37,586 bases of DNA. Origin: Microbacteriaceae bacterium. GTDB lineage: Bacteria > Actinomycetota > Actinomycetes > Actinomycetales > Microbacteriaceae. The notes beneath the pieces were generated by a model. It did not search any database and was not told the DNA's origin. It saw only the letters and a list, made by a program, of their open reading frames with translations. Location of the stretch: contig JACMNE010000160.1 in assembly GCA_014378715.1 (NCBI GenBank), forward strand, positions 1 through 37,586, read 5' to 3'. The position numbers were made by a program, and so were the translations under genes. Below are positions 15,756 through 23,491 of this stretch, one piece after another (the stretch's first letter is position 1; each line of letters starts with the position of its first letter).

Positions 15756-17069
15756 CTATAGCCGCCCGGCGCGCTTCAGCGCGATGTAGCGGTCAGCGAC
15801 GGCCGGCGGCAGGTCCGTCGGTGCGCCGGTCACCACATCCGCTCCCAACTGCCGGATCGCCGCGGACACCCGCGCCGTGTCGAGCAGTGCCCGCTCGGCC
15901 GCGGCCGCCCGGTACACGGCGGTGCGGTCGCCCCGGTCCCGCGTCGCCGCGATCACACCGGGGTCGGCGACCGACGCCACGACCACGAGGTGCGTGCGGG
16001 TGAGCTGCGGCAGCACCGAGAGCAGCCCGCGCGAGGCGCCCGGCGCGTCAATCGACGTCATCAGCACCACGAGCGCCCGGTGCGAGGTCACGGTGCGCAC
16101 CAGCGCGGGCACACTCGCCCAGTCCATCTCGATGAGCTCCGGCTGGATCGTCGCCATCGTGTCGACCATCCGGCTCAGCAGTTCGGGCCCCGCCGCGCCC
16201 TGCACCCGCCCGCGGATGCGCCGGTCGAACACGATCGTGTCCACGCGGTCGCCCGCCCGGGTGGCGAGCGCGGCGAGCAGCAGCGACGACTCGAACGCCG
16301 TGTCGATGCGCGGCTCGTTCGCGATCCTGGCAGCGGATGTCCGCCCGGAGTCGATCACGATCACCACCCGCCGGTCGCGCTCTGGCCGCCAGGTGCGCAC
16401 CATCAGCTGCTGGCCGGCAGCGGATGAGGGGTCGCTGCGCGCGGTCGCCCGCCAGTCGATCGAGCGCACGTCGTCGCCGCGCACGTACTCCCGGATGCTG
16501 TCAAACTCGGTGCCCTGCCCGCGCACCTGCACACTCGTGGCCCCGTCGAGCTCGCGCAGCCGGGCGAGCCGCGACGGCAGGTGCTTGCGCGAGGAGAACG
16601 GGGGGAGCACACGCAGCACGCTCGACTCGGTGCGGGTGGCCTGCCTGGCGACGAGGCCGAGCGGGCCGAAGGAGCGAATGGTCACGTGCTCGGCGCGGCG
16701 CTCGCCGCGGCGGAACGGGGTCAGGGTGGTGCGCACGGCCCGCCGCTCCCCCACGGGGATCGCGATGCTGGCACGGGTCGGTGCCGCTCCGGCCGAGGGC
16801 TGCCACCCGTCGCGCACGGTCCCGCGCAGGGTGCGCCGGCCGGTGTTGGTGATCGTGAGAACGCTCGTGGCGGACTCGCCGAGGCGGATCCGCGCCGGCA
16901 GCTCGCGGCCGAGTGTCACCAGGCGCGGCGACCCGGCGAAGGAGATGTCGATGACGGCGACGAGGAGCACGAACACCAGCCATCCGGCCAGCGCGAGTCC
17001 GTTCCCGAAGACGAGCACGGGCAGGATCCCGAGCGCGACCAGGCCGACGAACCATCCGGAGACCGCCAT
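15756..17069 (-). CDS. DUF58 domain protein (VWA-like, MoxR partner)
   Basis: A 437-aa protein with two N-terminal membrane helices (residues about 5-42), a beta-rich middle part and the DUF58 core: GTEFDSIREYVRGDDVRSIDWRATAR near residues 187-212, then VVIVIDSGRTS that resembles a von Willebrand A MIDAS strand (DSGRTS in place of DxSxS). DUF58 proteins are usual partners of MoxR ATPases and may assemble or mature envelope components. The ATG at 17069 has GGAG 4 bases upstream; a GTG at 17072 is the alternative. The start codon lies in the fifth copy of a 14-bp tandem repeat shared with the end of moxR. Confidence 0.87.
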   Translation of the reverse strand: MAVSGWFVGLVALGILPVLVFGNGLALAGWLVFVLLVAVIDISFAGSPRLVTLGRELPARIRLGESATSVLTITNTGRRTLRGTVRDGWQPSAGAAPTRASIAIPVGERRAVRTTLTPFRRGERRAEHVTIRSFGPLGLVARQATRTESSVLRVLPPFSSRKHLPSRLARLRELDGATSVQVRGQGTEFDSIREYVRGDDVRSIDWRATARSDPSSAAGQQLMVRTWRPERDRRVVIVIDSGRTSAARIANEPRIDTAFESSLLLAALATRAGDRVDTIVFDRRIRGRVQGAAGPELLSRMVDTMATIQPELIEMDWASVPALVRTVTSHRALVVLMTSIDAPGASRGLLSVLPQLTRTHLVVVASVADPGVIAATRDRGDRTAVYRAAAAERALLDTARVSAAIRQLGADVVTGAPTDLPPAVADRYIALKRAGRL

Positions 17070-17129
17070 CACACTCCGCCCATCAGAGCGCGCCCATCAG
17101 AGTGCCCGCATCAGAGTGCCCGCATCAGA
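17060..17129 (-). repeat. 14-bp tandem repeat across moxR stop and DUF58 start
   Basis: Five head-to-tail units on the minus strand: TCTGATGCGGGCAC twice, TCTGATGGGCGCGC, TCTGATGGGCGGAG and a diverged TGTGATGGCGGTCT. The first contains the moxR TGA stop, the last the ATG of DUF58; every unit carries TGATG. Confidence 0.85.
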
Positions 17130-18078
17130 TCGGGACCTGAACCTGCTGCAGCACCCCGCGCAGGATCGTGTCGGGCGAGACGCCCTCGAGTTCGGCCTCC
17201 GGGCGCAGCTGAATGCGGTGGCGCATTACGGGGAGCACCATGGCCTGGATGTGGTCGGGGGTGACGCCGTCAGAGCCGGTGAGCCACGCCCACGCCTTCG
17301 CGGCGGCGAGCAGCGCGGTCGATCCGCGTGGGGAGACGCCGAGACGCACGGACGGGCTCGACCTGGTGGCCCTGGCGAGGTCCACGGCATAGCCGATCAC
17401 GTCGTCGCTGGCGCCGACCTGGGCGACGAGCGCCTGCGCCCGTGCGAGCTGCTCCGCCCCGAGCACGGCGGTGACGCCGGCCGCGGCGAGGTCCCGCGGA
17501 TTGAACCCGGCGGAGTGGCGGCGGAGCACCTCGACCTCGGTGGCCCGCTCCGGCAGGTCCAGCACGAGCTTGAGCAGGAATCGGTCGAGCTGCGCCTCCG
17601 GCAGCGAGTAGGTGCCCTCGTACTCGATGGGGTTCTGAGTGGCCGCGACCATGAACGGCACCGGCAGCAGTCGGGAGACCCCGTCGACCGACACCTGCCG
17701 TTCCTCCATGGCCTCGAGCAGCGCCGCCTGCGTCTTCGGGGGTGTGCGGTTGATCTCGTCGGCGAGCATCACGTTCGTGAACACCGGCCCGGCCCGGAAC
17801 TCGAACGCCCCCTCCTTCGCGTCGTAGACGAGCGACCCCGTCACGTCGCCCGGCATCAGGTCCGGTGTGAACTGCACCCGCTTGGTGTCCAGGCTGAGCG
17901 CGTGGCTCAGCGAGCGCACCAGGAGAGTCTTGGCGACCCCCGGCACCCCCTCGAGCAGCACGTGCCCGCCGGCGAGCAGCGCGATGAGCAGCCCGGTGAC
18001 CGCGCCGTCCTGTCCCACCACGGCCTTGCCGACCTCGGTGCGCACCTGGGTGAAGGCGTTTCTCAGCTCAGTTGTCAT
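17125..18078 (-). CDS. MoxR-family AAA ATPase
   Basis: A 317-aa AAA+ ATPase with the start at ATG 18078, which has GAGGAG 9 bases upstream; a GTG at 18114 would add 12 residues without a ribosome site. Walker A is GVPGVAKT, Walker B LADEINR, sensor 1 ATQNP, and the lid domain ends with SPDTILRGVLQQVQVP. MoxR ATPases act as chaperone-like machines with DUF58/VWA proteins. Here the ATPase is followed by DUF58 and preceded by DUF4350 and DUF4129, the same set as Rv3690-Rv3693 in M. tuberculosis (from memory). The gene ends in the first unit of the 14-bp repeat. Confidence 0.92.
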   Translation of the reverse strand: MTTELRNAFTQVRTEVGKAVVGQDGAVTGLLIALLAGGHVLLEGVPGVAKTLLVRSLSHALSLDTKRVQFTPDLMPGDVTGSLVYDAKEGAFEFRAGPVFTNVMLADEINRTPPKTQAALLEAMEERQVSVDGVSRLLPVPFMVAATQNPIEYEGTYSLPEAQLDRFLLKLVLDLPERATEVEVLRRHSAGFNPRDLAAAGVTAVLGAEQLARAQALVAQVGASDDVIGYAVDLARATRSSPSVRLGVSPRGSTALLAAAKAWAWLTGSDGVTPDHIQAMVLPVMRHRIQLRPEAELEGVSPDTILRGVLQQVQVPI

Positions 18079-18117
18079 GCCTGAAGTCTCCTCGGGATTC
18101 TGGTGCTCGGTCACAGG

Positions 18118-19275
18118 TCATCGTCGTGCGCTCGCAGCGACGCTGGTCTCGAGCTCGGCGAGCCGTGCGCTCAGCCTCACGAGCGCGGCATCCGTCTCGG
18201 GGATCTCATCGAGAAGAATCGAGCGGATGTCGTGCTCGACGCCCCCAACCGCCGCGACCACGGCGGCGATCACCTCGTCGACGGAGGCGGCTGACCCGAG
18301 ACCGCAGCGGGTCGCGAGGCGCCCGATCGTGCCGACGCGGATGGCGTCGATCGCGCGGAGCCGGGCCGAGCTGGACTGGTAGAGGCGCGCGCGGCCCTCC
18401 ATCGTCTCGCTCGCCCGCACCGTGACGGGCAGGTTCTCGACGATCAGCGGGCCGAAGCGTCGCCCGCGCCAGAGCACGGCGGCGAGCAGGGTGGCGACGA
18501 GGAGCGCGATCGCGGGGGTGAGCCAGCCCGGGGTGATGTCCTGGATGTCGGGGGTCGCGGCATCCGCTGCAGAGGGCAGGTACCAGACCAGCCGGGGGGC
18601 CTCGCCCAACAGGGTGAGGGCGAAGGCGGCGTTGTCGTGGTCGAGCACCTCGCCGTTGGTGAGCGCGGCGGTCGCCCCGAGCACCCACACCGCGGTGCCG
18701 TCGCGGTCGACCCGCACGAGGGAGTACGCGTCGGGCACGCCGTCACTGCGGCTGAGCAGGCAGGTCTCTGCGCCGGACTCGGTGGTGCGGTAGGCGGTTC
18801 CGCCGGAGGAGACGGTGGGGCTCGGGGCGGCGGCGGGGCAGGCGGCCTCGAGCGGATCGTCCGACGGGGCGCCCGCCGACCTGATGCCCGGGGCCAGCTC
18901 CTGCAGCACGGCGAATCCGGGGTCGATGAGTACCAGTCGGGTGGCGAGGCCCGCGAGGGTGTCGAGCTGACCGGCGTCGAGGATGGCATCGGGGTCGTGC
19001 ATCACGATCGTGGTGGCGGACGGGTCGATGACAGCCTGCGTCGTCGCGTCGAGGCTGTCGGTCACCTGCACGTCGACGCCCTGCTGGCGCAGCACCTCGG
19101 CGACGGCGCGGGTGCCGTCGGTGGCGGCGTTCTCCGGGGATAGCGGCGTCGTCGGGGTGACCCCGCCGATCGCCGCGAGCGCTCCGAGTGCGACGAGGAG
19201 CAGCAGCACGACCGCACCGATCCAGAAGAGCGACCGCCGCAGCCCTTGGCGGATCGTCGGGGTGATCGTGGTCAT
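18118..19275 (-). CDS. DUF4350 membrane protein
   Basis: A 385-aa protein with a membrane helix at residues 14-38, an extracytoplasmic domain of about 210 residues with the DUF4350 features (TPLSPENAATDGTRAVAEVLRQQGVDV and LVLIDPG), a second helix near residues 254-272 (TPAIALLVATLLAAVLWRGRR) and a cytosolic C-terminus. Two extracytoplasmic cysteines, in EAACPA and ETCLLS, may pair. Function unknown; context ties it to the MoxR/DUF58 machine. It overlaps the DUF4129 gene by ATGA and is followed within a few bases by moxR. Confidence 0.85.
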   Translation of the reverse strand: MTTITPTIRQGLRRSLFWIGAVVLLLLVALGALAAIGGVTPTTPLSPENAATDGTRAVAEVLRQQGVDVQVTDSLDATTQAVIDPSATTIVMHDPDAILDAGQLDTLAGLATRLVLIDPGFAVLQELAPGIRSAGAPSDDPLEAACPAAAPSPTVSSGGTAYRTTESGAETCLLSRSDGVPDAYSLVRVDRDGTAVWVLGATAALTNGEVLDHDNAAFALTLLGEAPRLVWYLPSAADAATPDIQDITPGWLTPAIALLVATLLAAVLWRGRRFGPLIVENLPVTVRASETMEGRARLYQSSSARLRAIDAIRVGTIGRLATRCGLGSAASVDEVIAAVVAAVGGVEHDIRSILLDEIPETDAALVRLSARLAELETSVAASARR

Positions 19276-19922
19276 CGCGCGGCGGCCTGCTCGGCAGTCT
19301 GCTCAGCGAAGACCGGGCGCGCGGCGCTCACCCGCCCGTCGAGTGCAGCCACGGCGCGGTAGGCCGCCTCCCCGCCCGGGCGGTCGAGGTAGCGCACGTC
19401 GTCGAAGTCCGCGGCGGAGGACACGAGCTCGGGCATCAGGGAGGGAAAATGCCCCCCGGCTCGCGCCGCGAACGACCGGGCCGTGGTGCCGGGGGAGGAG
19501 TCGAGTACGGCACGCTCCGCGAGGCCGCGGGCGATCGCGCGGAACATCTCCTCGATCGCGAGCGGCCAGTCCTGGGCGGCTGCCGCGGCCTCGGCGGCGG
19601 CGCGCATGGCCGACGCGGGGCGGGCATCGTCCTCGAAGATGGCGCCGACAGTGGCACCGCGCCGGTTACGCCGGGGCGGGCCGAAGATCAGGTAGGAGCC
19701 GATGATCGCCGCGACCACGAGCAGCACCAGCACCACCCAGACGATCGTGGGCGGCCCGGCGACCCCCGCGTCGAAGAGCGACGTCACCCAGTCCCAGACA
19801 GCGGATGCCGCGCGATCGAACCACGACGGACGCGCCTGCTCATACGCCGCCTTGGCCAACTCCTGCCGCAGCCACTCCCTGGCCTGATCGGCGTCGGGTT
19901 GGACGGGTACCGCGCCGATCAT
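19272..19922 (-). CDS. DUF4129 domain protein
   Basis: A 216-aa protein. About 60 N-terminal soluble residues lead to one membrane helix (IVWVVLVLLVVAAIIGSYLIF), then the DUF4129 domain with AAEAAAAAQDWPLAIEEMFRAIARGLAERAVLD and the conserved TTARSFAARAG and FDDVRYLDRPG blocks. DUF4129 often sits at the C-terminus of transglutaminase-like membrane proteins; here it is free-standing. Both ends overlap neighbours by ATGA, so the operon is tightly coupled. The molecular role is not known. Confidence 0.82.
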   Translation of the reverse strand: MIGAVPVQPDADQAREWLRQELAKAAYEQARPSWFDRAASAVWDWVTSLFDAGVAGPPTIVWVVLVLLVVAAIIGSYLIFGPPRRNRRGATVGAIFEDDARPASAMRAAAEAAAAAQDWPLAIEEMFRAIARGLAERAVLDSSPGTTARSFAARAGGHFPSLMPELVSSAADFDDVRYLDRPGGEAAYRAVAALDGRVSAARPVFAEQTAEQAAAR

Positions 19923-21079
19923 ACCCAGGGCGGAGCGCTGGCGGCCGGCGTTGCGGGTGGGGCCGGCGGGGCGGATGCCGCGGGCCGCACGCTCTCGAAC
20001 GGGTCGACCGGGGAGGTCCCCGCGTCACGCTGCTCGACGTAGCGGGCCAGGTCGAGGTCGAGACCCTCCTTGCGGATCCGCTGGTCGATGTAGAGCAGCA
20101 CGGTCGTCGCCGACTGTACGACCAGCGAGATGGCCGACACCACGAGTACGGCGATGAGCAGCACCAGGTAGGAGATCACCACGATCACGATCAGCGCCGT
20201 CTGATCGCCCGTGGGGGCGAAGAGCGATCCAGCGATCCCCGTGATCACCTGGATCGGCGTCGACACGAGTGACGACGCGAAGCCCAGGATCACCGATACG
20301 AGGAGCATGGTGCCGAGGATCTTCCAGAACGATCCGCGGGTGAGGGTCCAGGAGCGGGCGATGGCGCGGGTGATGGGCAGGCGCTCGAGCATGATCGCGC
20401 TGGGCACGAACGCCAGCTTGGTCGTTAGCCAGAATCCCGCGGCGAGCAGGGCGAGGGAGAGCACGATGGCGAGCAGGATGCCGATCACGACCCCGGCCGT
20501 GCCGGTGACCGAGAGCACGGCGACGACCACCACGATGAGGCCGATCGCGACGAACCACGCGGCCCCGAAGGCGACCGAGTAGCCGACGAGCGCCCAGATC
20601 CGCCCCGTCGCCAGTGCCCACAGGCGTGGGAGGCGCAGGCGTTCGCCCACCGTCTGCCTGGCGATCTCGAGCACGATGAGGCCCTGCATGATCGCGGTGG
20701 CCGGCACGGCGAGCGCGGCCGGAACCAGGGCGGCGAGCGCGATGGCGCCGATGCTCCCCGCGATGATGGACTCGGTGTCGGCGGAGGTCGACGCGAAGTC
20801 GACGCGGCTGAGGGTCGCCCAGGCGACGAGGCCGGCGACGAGAAGGGTGAGGAAGACGATGGCGCTCTGCAACACGAGGCCGGTGCCGAAGGTCGGGCGC
20901 GGGTTGCGGCGGAGGGCCTGGTAGGGGGCGGCGAGGATCACGCCGAATTCGAGCGGGCGGAGGGGGATCAGGCCCGGCTTCGGCGGGGGAGCCCAGGCAC
21001 CGGCCGCCGGCTGCCCGGGGGACGGCATGGCAGGAGGACCCGACCCGACGGGGGGCTGCCACGCACCGTATTCGGTCAC
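19919..21079 (-). CDS. Membrane protein, GPDPase membrane-domain type
   Basis: A 386-aa protein with a Pro/Ala/Gly-rich cytosolic start of about 45 residues, then GLIPLRPLEFGVILAAPYQALRRNP, about six membrane segments and a Pro/Ala tail. The arrangement LRPLxFGxIL...RNP...SWxLTRGxFW matches the membrane domain seen in front of glycerophosphoryl diester phosphodiesterases in other bacteria, here without the enzyme. The GTG at 21079 has AGGAG at 9 bases. It is the first gene of the minus-strand operon and diverges from mtrA with a 129-bp gap. Function unknown. Confidence 0.78.
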   Translation of the reverse strand: MTEYGAWQPPVGSGPPAMPSPGQPAAGAWAPPPKPGLIPLRPLEFGVILAAPYQALRRNPRPTFGTGLVLQSAIVFLTLLVAGLVAWATLSRVDFASTSADTESIIAGSIGAIALAALVPAALAVPATAIMQGLIVLEIARQTVGERLRLPRLWALATGRIWALVGYSVAFGAAWFVAIGLIVVVVAVLSVTGTAGVVIGILLAIVLSLALLAAGFWLTTKLAFVPSAIMLERLPITRAIARSWTLTRGSFWKILGTMLLVSVILGFASSLVSTPIQVITGIAGSLFAPTGDQTALIVIVVISYLVLLIAVLVVSAISLVVQSATTVLLYIDQRIRKEGLDLDLARYVEQRDAGTSPVDPFESVRPAASAPPAPPATPAASAPPWV

Positions 21080-21208
21080 TGTCGGGTCTCCTTGGTCGCG
21101 CCGCCCACACCGGACGTTATCTCACGATGGTTTCACACTCGACTACTCTGGAGCGAAAGCTCTGCACACGTCCGCGACTCGGGCGTGTCGAATCCGAAAT
21201 CGGGGACG

Positions 21209-21886
21209 ATGACTTCGCGCATCCTGGTAGTTGACGACGACACCGCACTGGCGGAGATGATCGGCATCGTTCTGCGCACGGAGGGCTTCGAGCCGGTCTT
21301 CTGCGGCGACGGAGCCCAGGCCTTCGGAGTCTTCATGGCATCCAAGCCCGACCTCGTTCTCCTCGACCTGATGCTGCCCGGCAAGGACGGCATCGAGGTG
21401 TGCGCCGAGATCCGCGCCGAGTCGGGCGTCCCCGTCATCATGCTCACCGCCAAGTCCGACACGACCGACGTGGTGCGCGGGCTGGAGAGCGGAGCGGACG
21501 ACTACGTCGTCAAGCCGTTCAACCCCAAGGAGCTCGTCGCCCGCATCCGCACGCGGCTCCGGCCCCCCCCCGCCGGCACCGCGGCGAGCCTTCAGGTCGG
21601 CGACCTCACGCTCGATGTGGCCGGACACGAGGTGCGCCGGGGCGAGAACCGCATCAACCTGACCCCGCTGGAGTTCGAGCTGCTCCTCGCACTCGCCCTC
21701 AAGCCGCAGCAGGTCTTCACCCGGGAGATGCTGCTCGAGCAGGTGTGGGGTTACCACTACAAGGCCGACACCCGCCTGGTCAACGTGCACGTGCAGCGGC
21801 TGCGGGCCAAGGTCGAGGAGGACCCGGACAACCCGCGTATCGTCATGACCGTGCGGGGCGTCGGCTACCGCGCAGGGGCCAGCTAG
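21209..21886 (+). CDS. mtrA: Response regulator MtrA
   Basis: A 225-aa OmpR-family response regulator. The receiver has Asp9/Asp10, phospho-acceptor Asp53 in LVLLDLMLPG, Thr80 and Lys102; the winged-helix domain starts near residue 130 and ends VRGVGYRAG. Close matches to MtrA are ESGADDYVVKPFNPKELVARIRTRLR and TPLEFELLLALALKPQQVFTREMLLEQVWGYHYKADTRLVNVHVQRLR. In actinobacteria MtrA controls cell-wall hydrolases, division and osmotic response. The ATG at 21209 has GGGGA upstream. A run of nine C at 21563-21571 encodes Pro-Pro-Pro in the interdomain linker. The gene is followed by mtrB after 9 bp. Confidence 0.97.
   Translation: MTSRILVVDDDTALAEMIGIVLRTEGFEPVFCGDGAQAFGVFMASKPDLVLLDLMLPGKDGIEVCAEIRAESGVPVIMLTAKSDTTDVVRGLESGADDYVVKPFNPKELVARIRTRLRPPPAGTAASLQVGDLTLDVAGHEVRRGENRINLTPLEFELLLALALKPQQVFTREMLLEQVWGYHYKADTRLVNVHVQRLRAKVEEDPDNPRIVMTVRGVGYRAGAS
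21563..21571 (+). repeat. C9 homopolymer in mtrA
   Basis: Nine consecutive C in the codons for Pro-Pro-Pro of the MtrA linker. A gain or loss of one base would remove the DNA-binding domain. Confidence 0.8.
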
Positions 21887-21895
21887 AGGAACACG

Positions 21896-23491
21896 GTGCA
21901 GGAGTTCGACTGGCGGTCGTGGCTGCCGAGGTTGTTGCGATTCTGGCGACGGTCGCTGCAGTTCCGCACGGTCGCGATCACAGTGCTGCTGTCGAGCTTC
22001 GCCGTCGGCGTCATCGGAACGTACATGTCCTTCAGCATCGGCGACAACCTGCTCAACTCCCGCCAGGAACAGGTCAACGCCGAGGCCGCCCGTGCGAACC
22101 TGATCGCGCAGACCATCTTCGATGACGCCCCCTCGACCGACGTGACCGTCGAGCTGTCGACCCTCGGGGTGAGCGTGCAGGACGCCGTCGCCTCGTCCAC
22201 CACGACGCCCGGCGGGACCGGCATCGCGCTCAAGCGCACCCCCAACCAGCAGACCGCGCAGATCCTGCAGCCCACGAGCAGTCGCGACTTTCCCGATGAG
22301 GTCGTCAGCGACCAGATGCGCGCCGAGGTCGCGAGCAACCCCGGCCAGGTGCTCCTCCAGTCGGTGCTGCTGCCGAACAACGAGCCGGGGCTGGTCGCCG
22401 GGTCGCAGCTCACGGTGCCCAACGCCGGCTTCTACGAGCTCTACCTCGTCTACGACCTCGCCGACGCCCAGCGCACGCTGGGATTCGTGCAGCAGACCCT
22501 CCTTCTCGGCGGCATCGCGCTGGTGGCCTTGATCGGCGCCGTCACCTACATCGTGGTTCGCCTCGTTGTCGGCCCGGTGCGTCTGGCGGCCGAGACCAGC
22601 GAGAAGCTCGCCGGCGGTGAACTCGAGGTGCGCATCCCGGAGAAGGGGGAGGACGTCATCGCGACCCTCGCCCGCTCCTTCAACGGCATGGCCGACAGCC
22701 TCCAGCACCAGATCACCCAGCTCGCCGAGCTCTCGCGGGTGCAGCAGCGCTTCGTCGCCGACGTCTCCCATGAGCTGCGCACCCCCCTGACCACGATCCG
22801 GCTCGCTGGCGATCTGCTCTTCGACGAGCGGGAGAGCTTCCCGCCGACCACCAAGCGCACCGCGGAGCTCCTGCACACCCAGGTCGAGCGGTTCGAGGTG
22901 CTCCTCGCCGACCTGCTCGAGATCAGCCGCTACGATGCCGGCGCCGTCGACCTCGACGTCGAGCCGACCAACCTCGTGCGCCTCGTCGAGGAGGCGGTGG
23001 ACTCGATGGGCACCCTCGCGGCCGAGCGGGGCAGCGACCTGCGGGTCGTGGCCCCCGGGGGGTATTTCGAAGCGGATGTCGACGCTCGCCGCATCCGCCG
23101 GGTGCTCGCCAACCTGCTCGGCAACTCCGTGGAGCACGGCGAGGGGCGCCCCATCGTCGTCACGGTCGACAGTAACGCGACCGCGGTGGCGATCGCGGTG
23201 CGCGACTACGGCATCGGCATGGCGCCGGACGACGCCCTCAAGGTCTTCGACCGCTTCTGGCGGGCCGACCCGGCGCGCAAGCGCACGATCGGGGGCACCG
23301 GCCTCGGGCTCGCGATCGCCCTCGAGGACACGGGGCTGCACAACGGCTGGCTCGAGGTCTGGTCGGTCGCCGGCGAGGGGACCTGCTTCCGGCTGACCCT
23401 GCCGCGCGACCGGGGGATCCCCATCTCGGCGTCCCCGCTCGACCTTCCGCCGGTGGACCCGGTGGACGACCTGGAGGAGATCGATGGCTGA
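21896..23491 (+). CDS. mtrB: Sensor histidine kinase MtrB
   Basis: A 531-aa membrane kinase. Membrane helices lie near residues 25-45 and 200-222 and enclose an extracytoplasmic sensor domain of about 155 residues; then a HAMP domain (VVGPVRLAAETSEKLAGGELEVRIP), the phospho-acceptor His292 in FVADVSHELRTPLTT, and an ATPase domain with N box LLGNSVEHGEGRP, G1 DYGIGM and G2 GTGLGLAIA. It phosphorylates MtrA. The start is GTG at 21896 with AGAGGA before it. Its last 8 bases overlap lpqB. Confidence 0.96.
   Translation: MQEFDWRSWLPRLLRFWRRSLQFRTVAITVLLSSFAVGVIGTYMSFSIGDNLLNSRQEQVNAEAARANLIAQTIFDDAPSTDVTVELSTLGVSVQDAVASSTTTPGGTGIALKRTPNQQTAQILQPTSSRDFPDEVVSDQMRAEVASNPGQVLLQSVLLPNNEPGLVAGSQLTVPNAGFYELYLVYDLADAQRTLGFVQQTLLLGGIALVALIGAVTYIVVRLVVGPVRLAAETSEKLAGGELEVRIPEKGEDVIATLARSFNGMADSLQHQITQLAELSRVQQRFVADVSHELRTPLTTIRLAGDLLFDERESFPPTTKRTAELLHTQVERFEVLLADLLEISRYDAGAVDLDVEPTNLVRLVEEAVDSMGTLAAERGSDLRVVAPGGYFEADVDARRIRRVLANLLGNSVEHGEGRPIVVTVDSNATAVAIAVRDYGIGMAPDDALKVFDRFWRADPARKRTIGGTGLGLAIALEDTGLHNGWLEVWSVAGEGTCFRLTLPRDRGIPISASPLDLPPVDPVDDLEEIDG

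Noticed and set aside
17060-17129. 14-bp units as iterons of a replicon
   Set aside because: No replication gene is near and the array lies exactly between two operon genes, so slippage is simpler.
15877-18084. 735-codon plus-strand frame opposite DUF58 and moxR
   Set aside because: Shadow frame with Ser/Arg/Thr-rich composition; the minus-strand genes have canonical motifs.
18079-18114. Longer MoxR start at GTG 18114
   Set aside because: It lacks a ribosome site, while ATG 18078 has GAGGAG at 9 bases and a normal family N-terminus.
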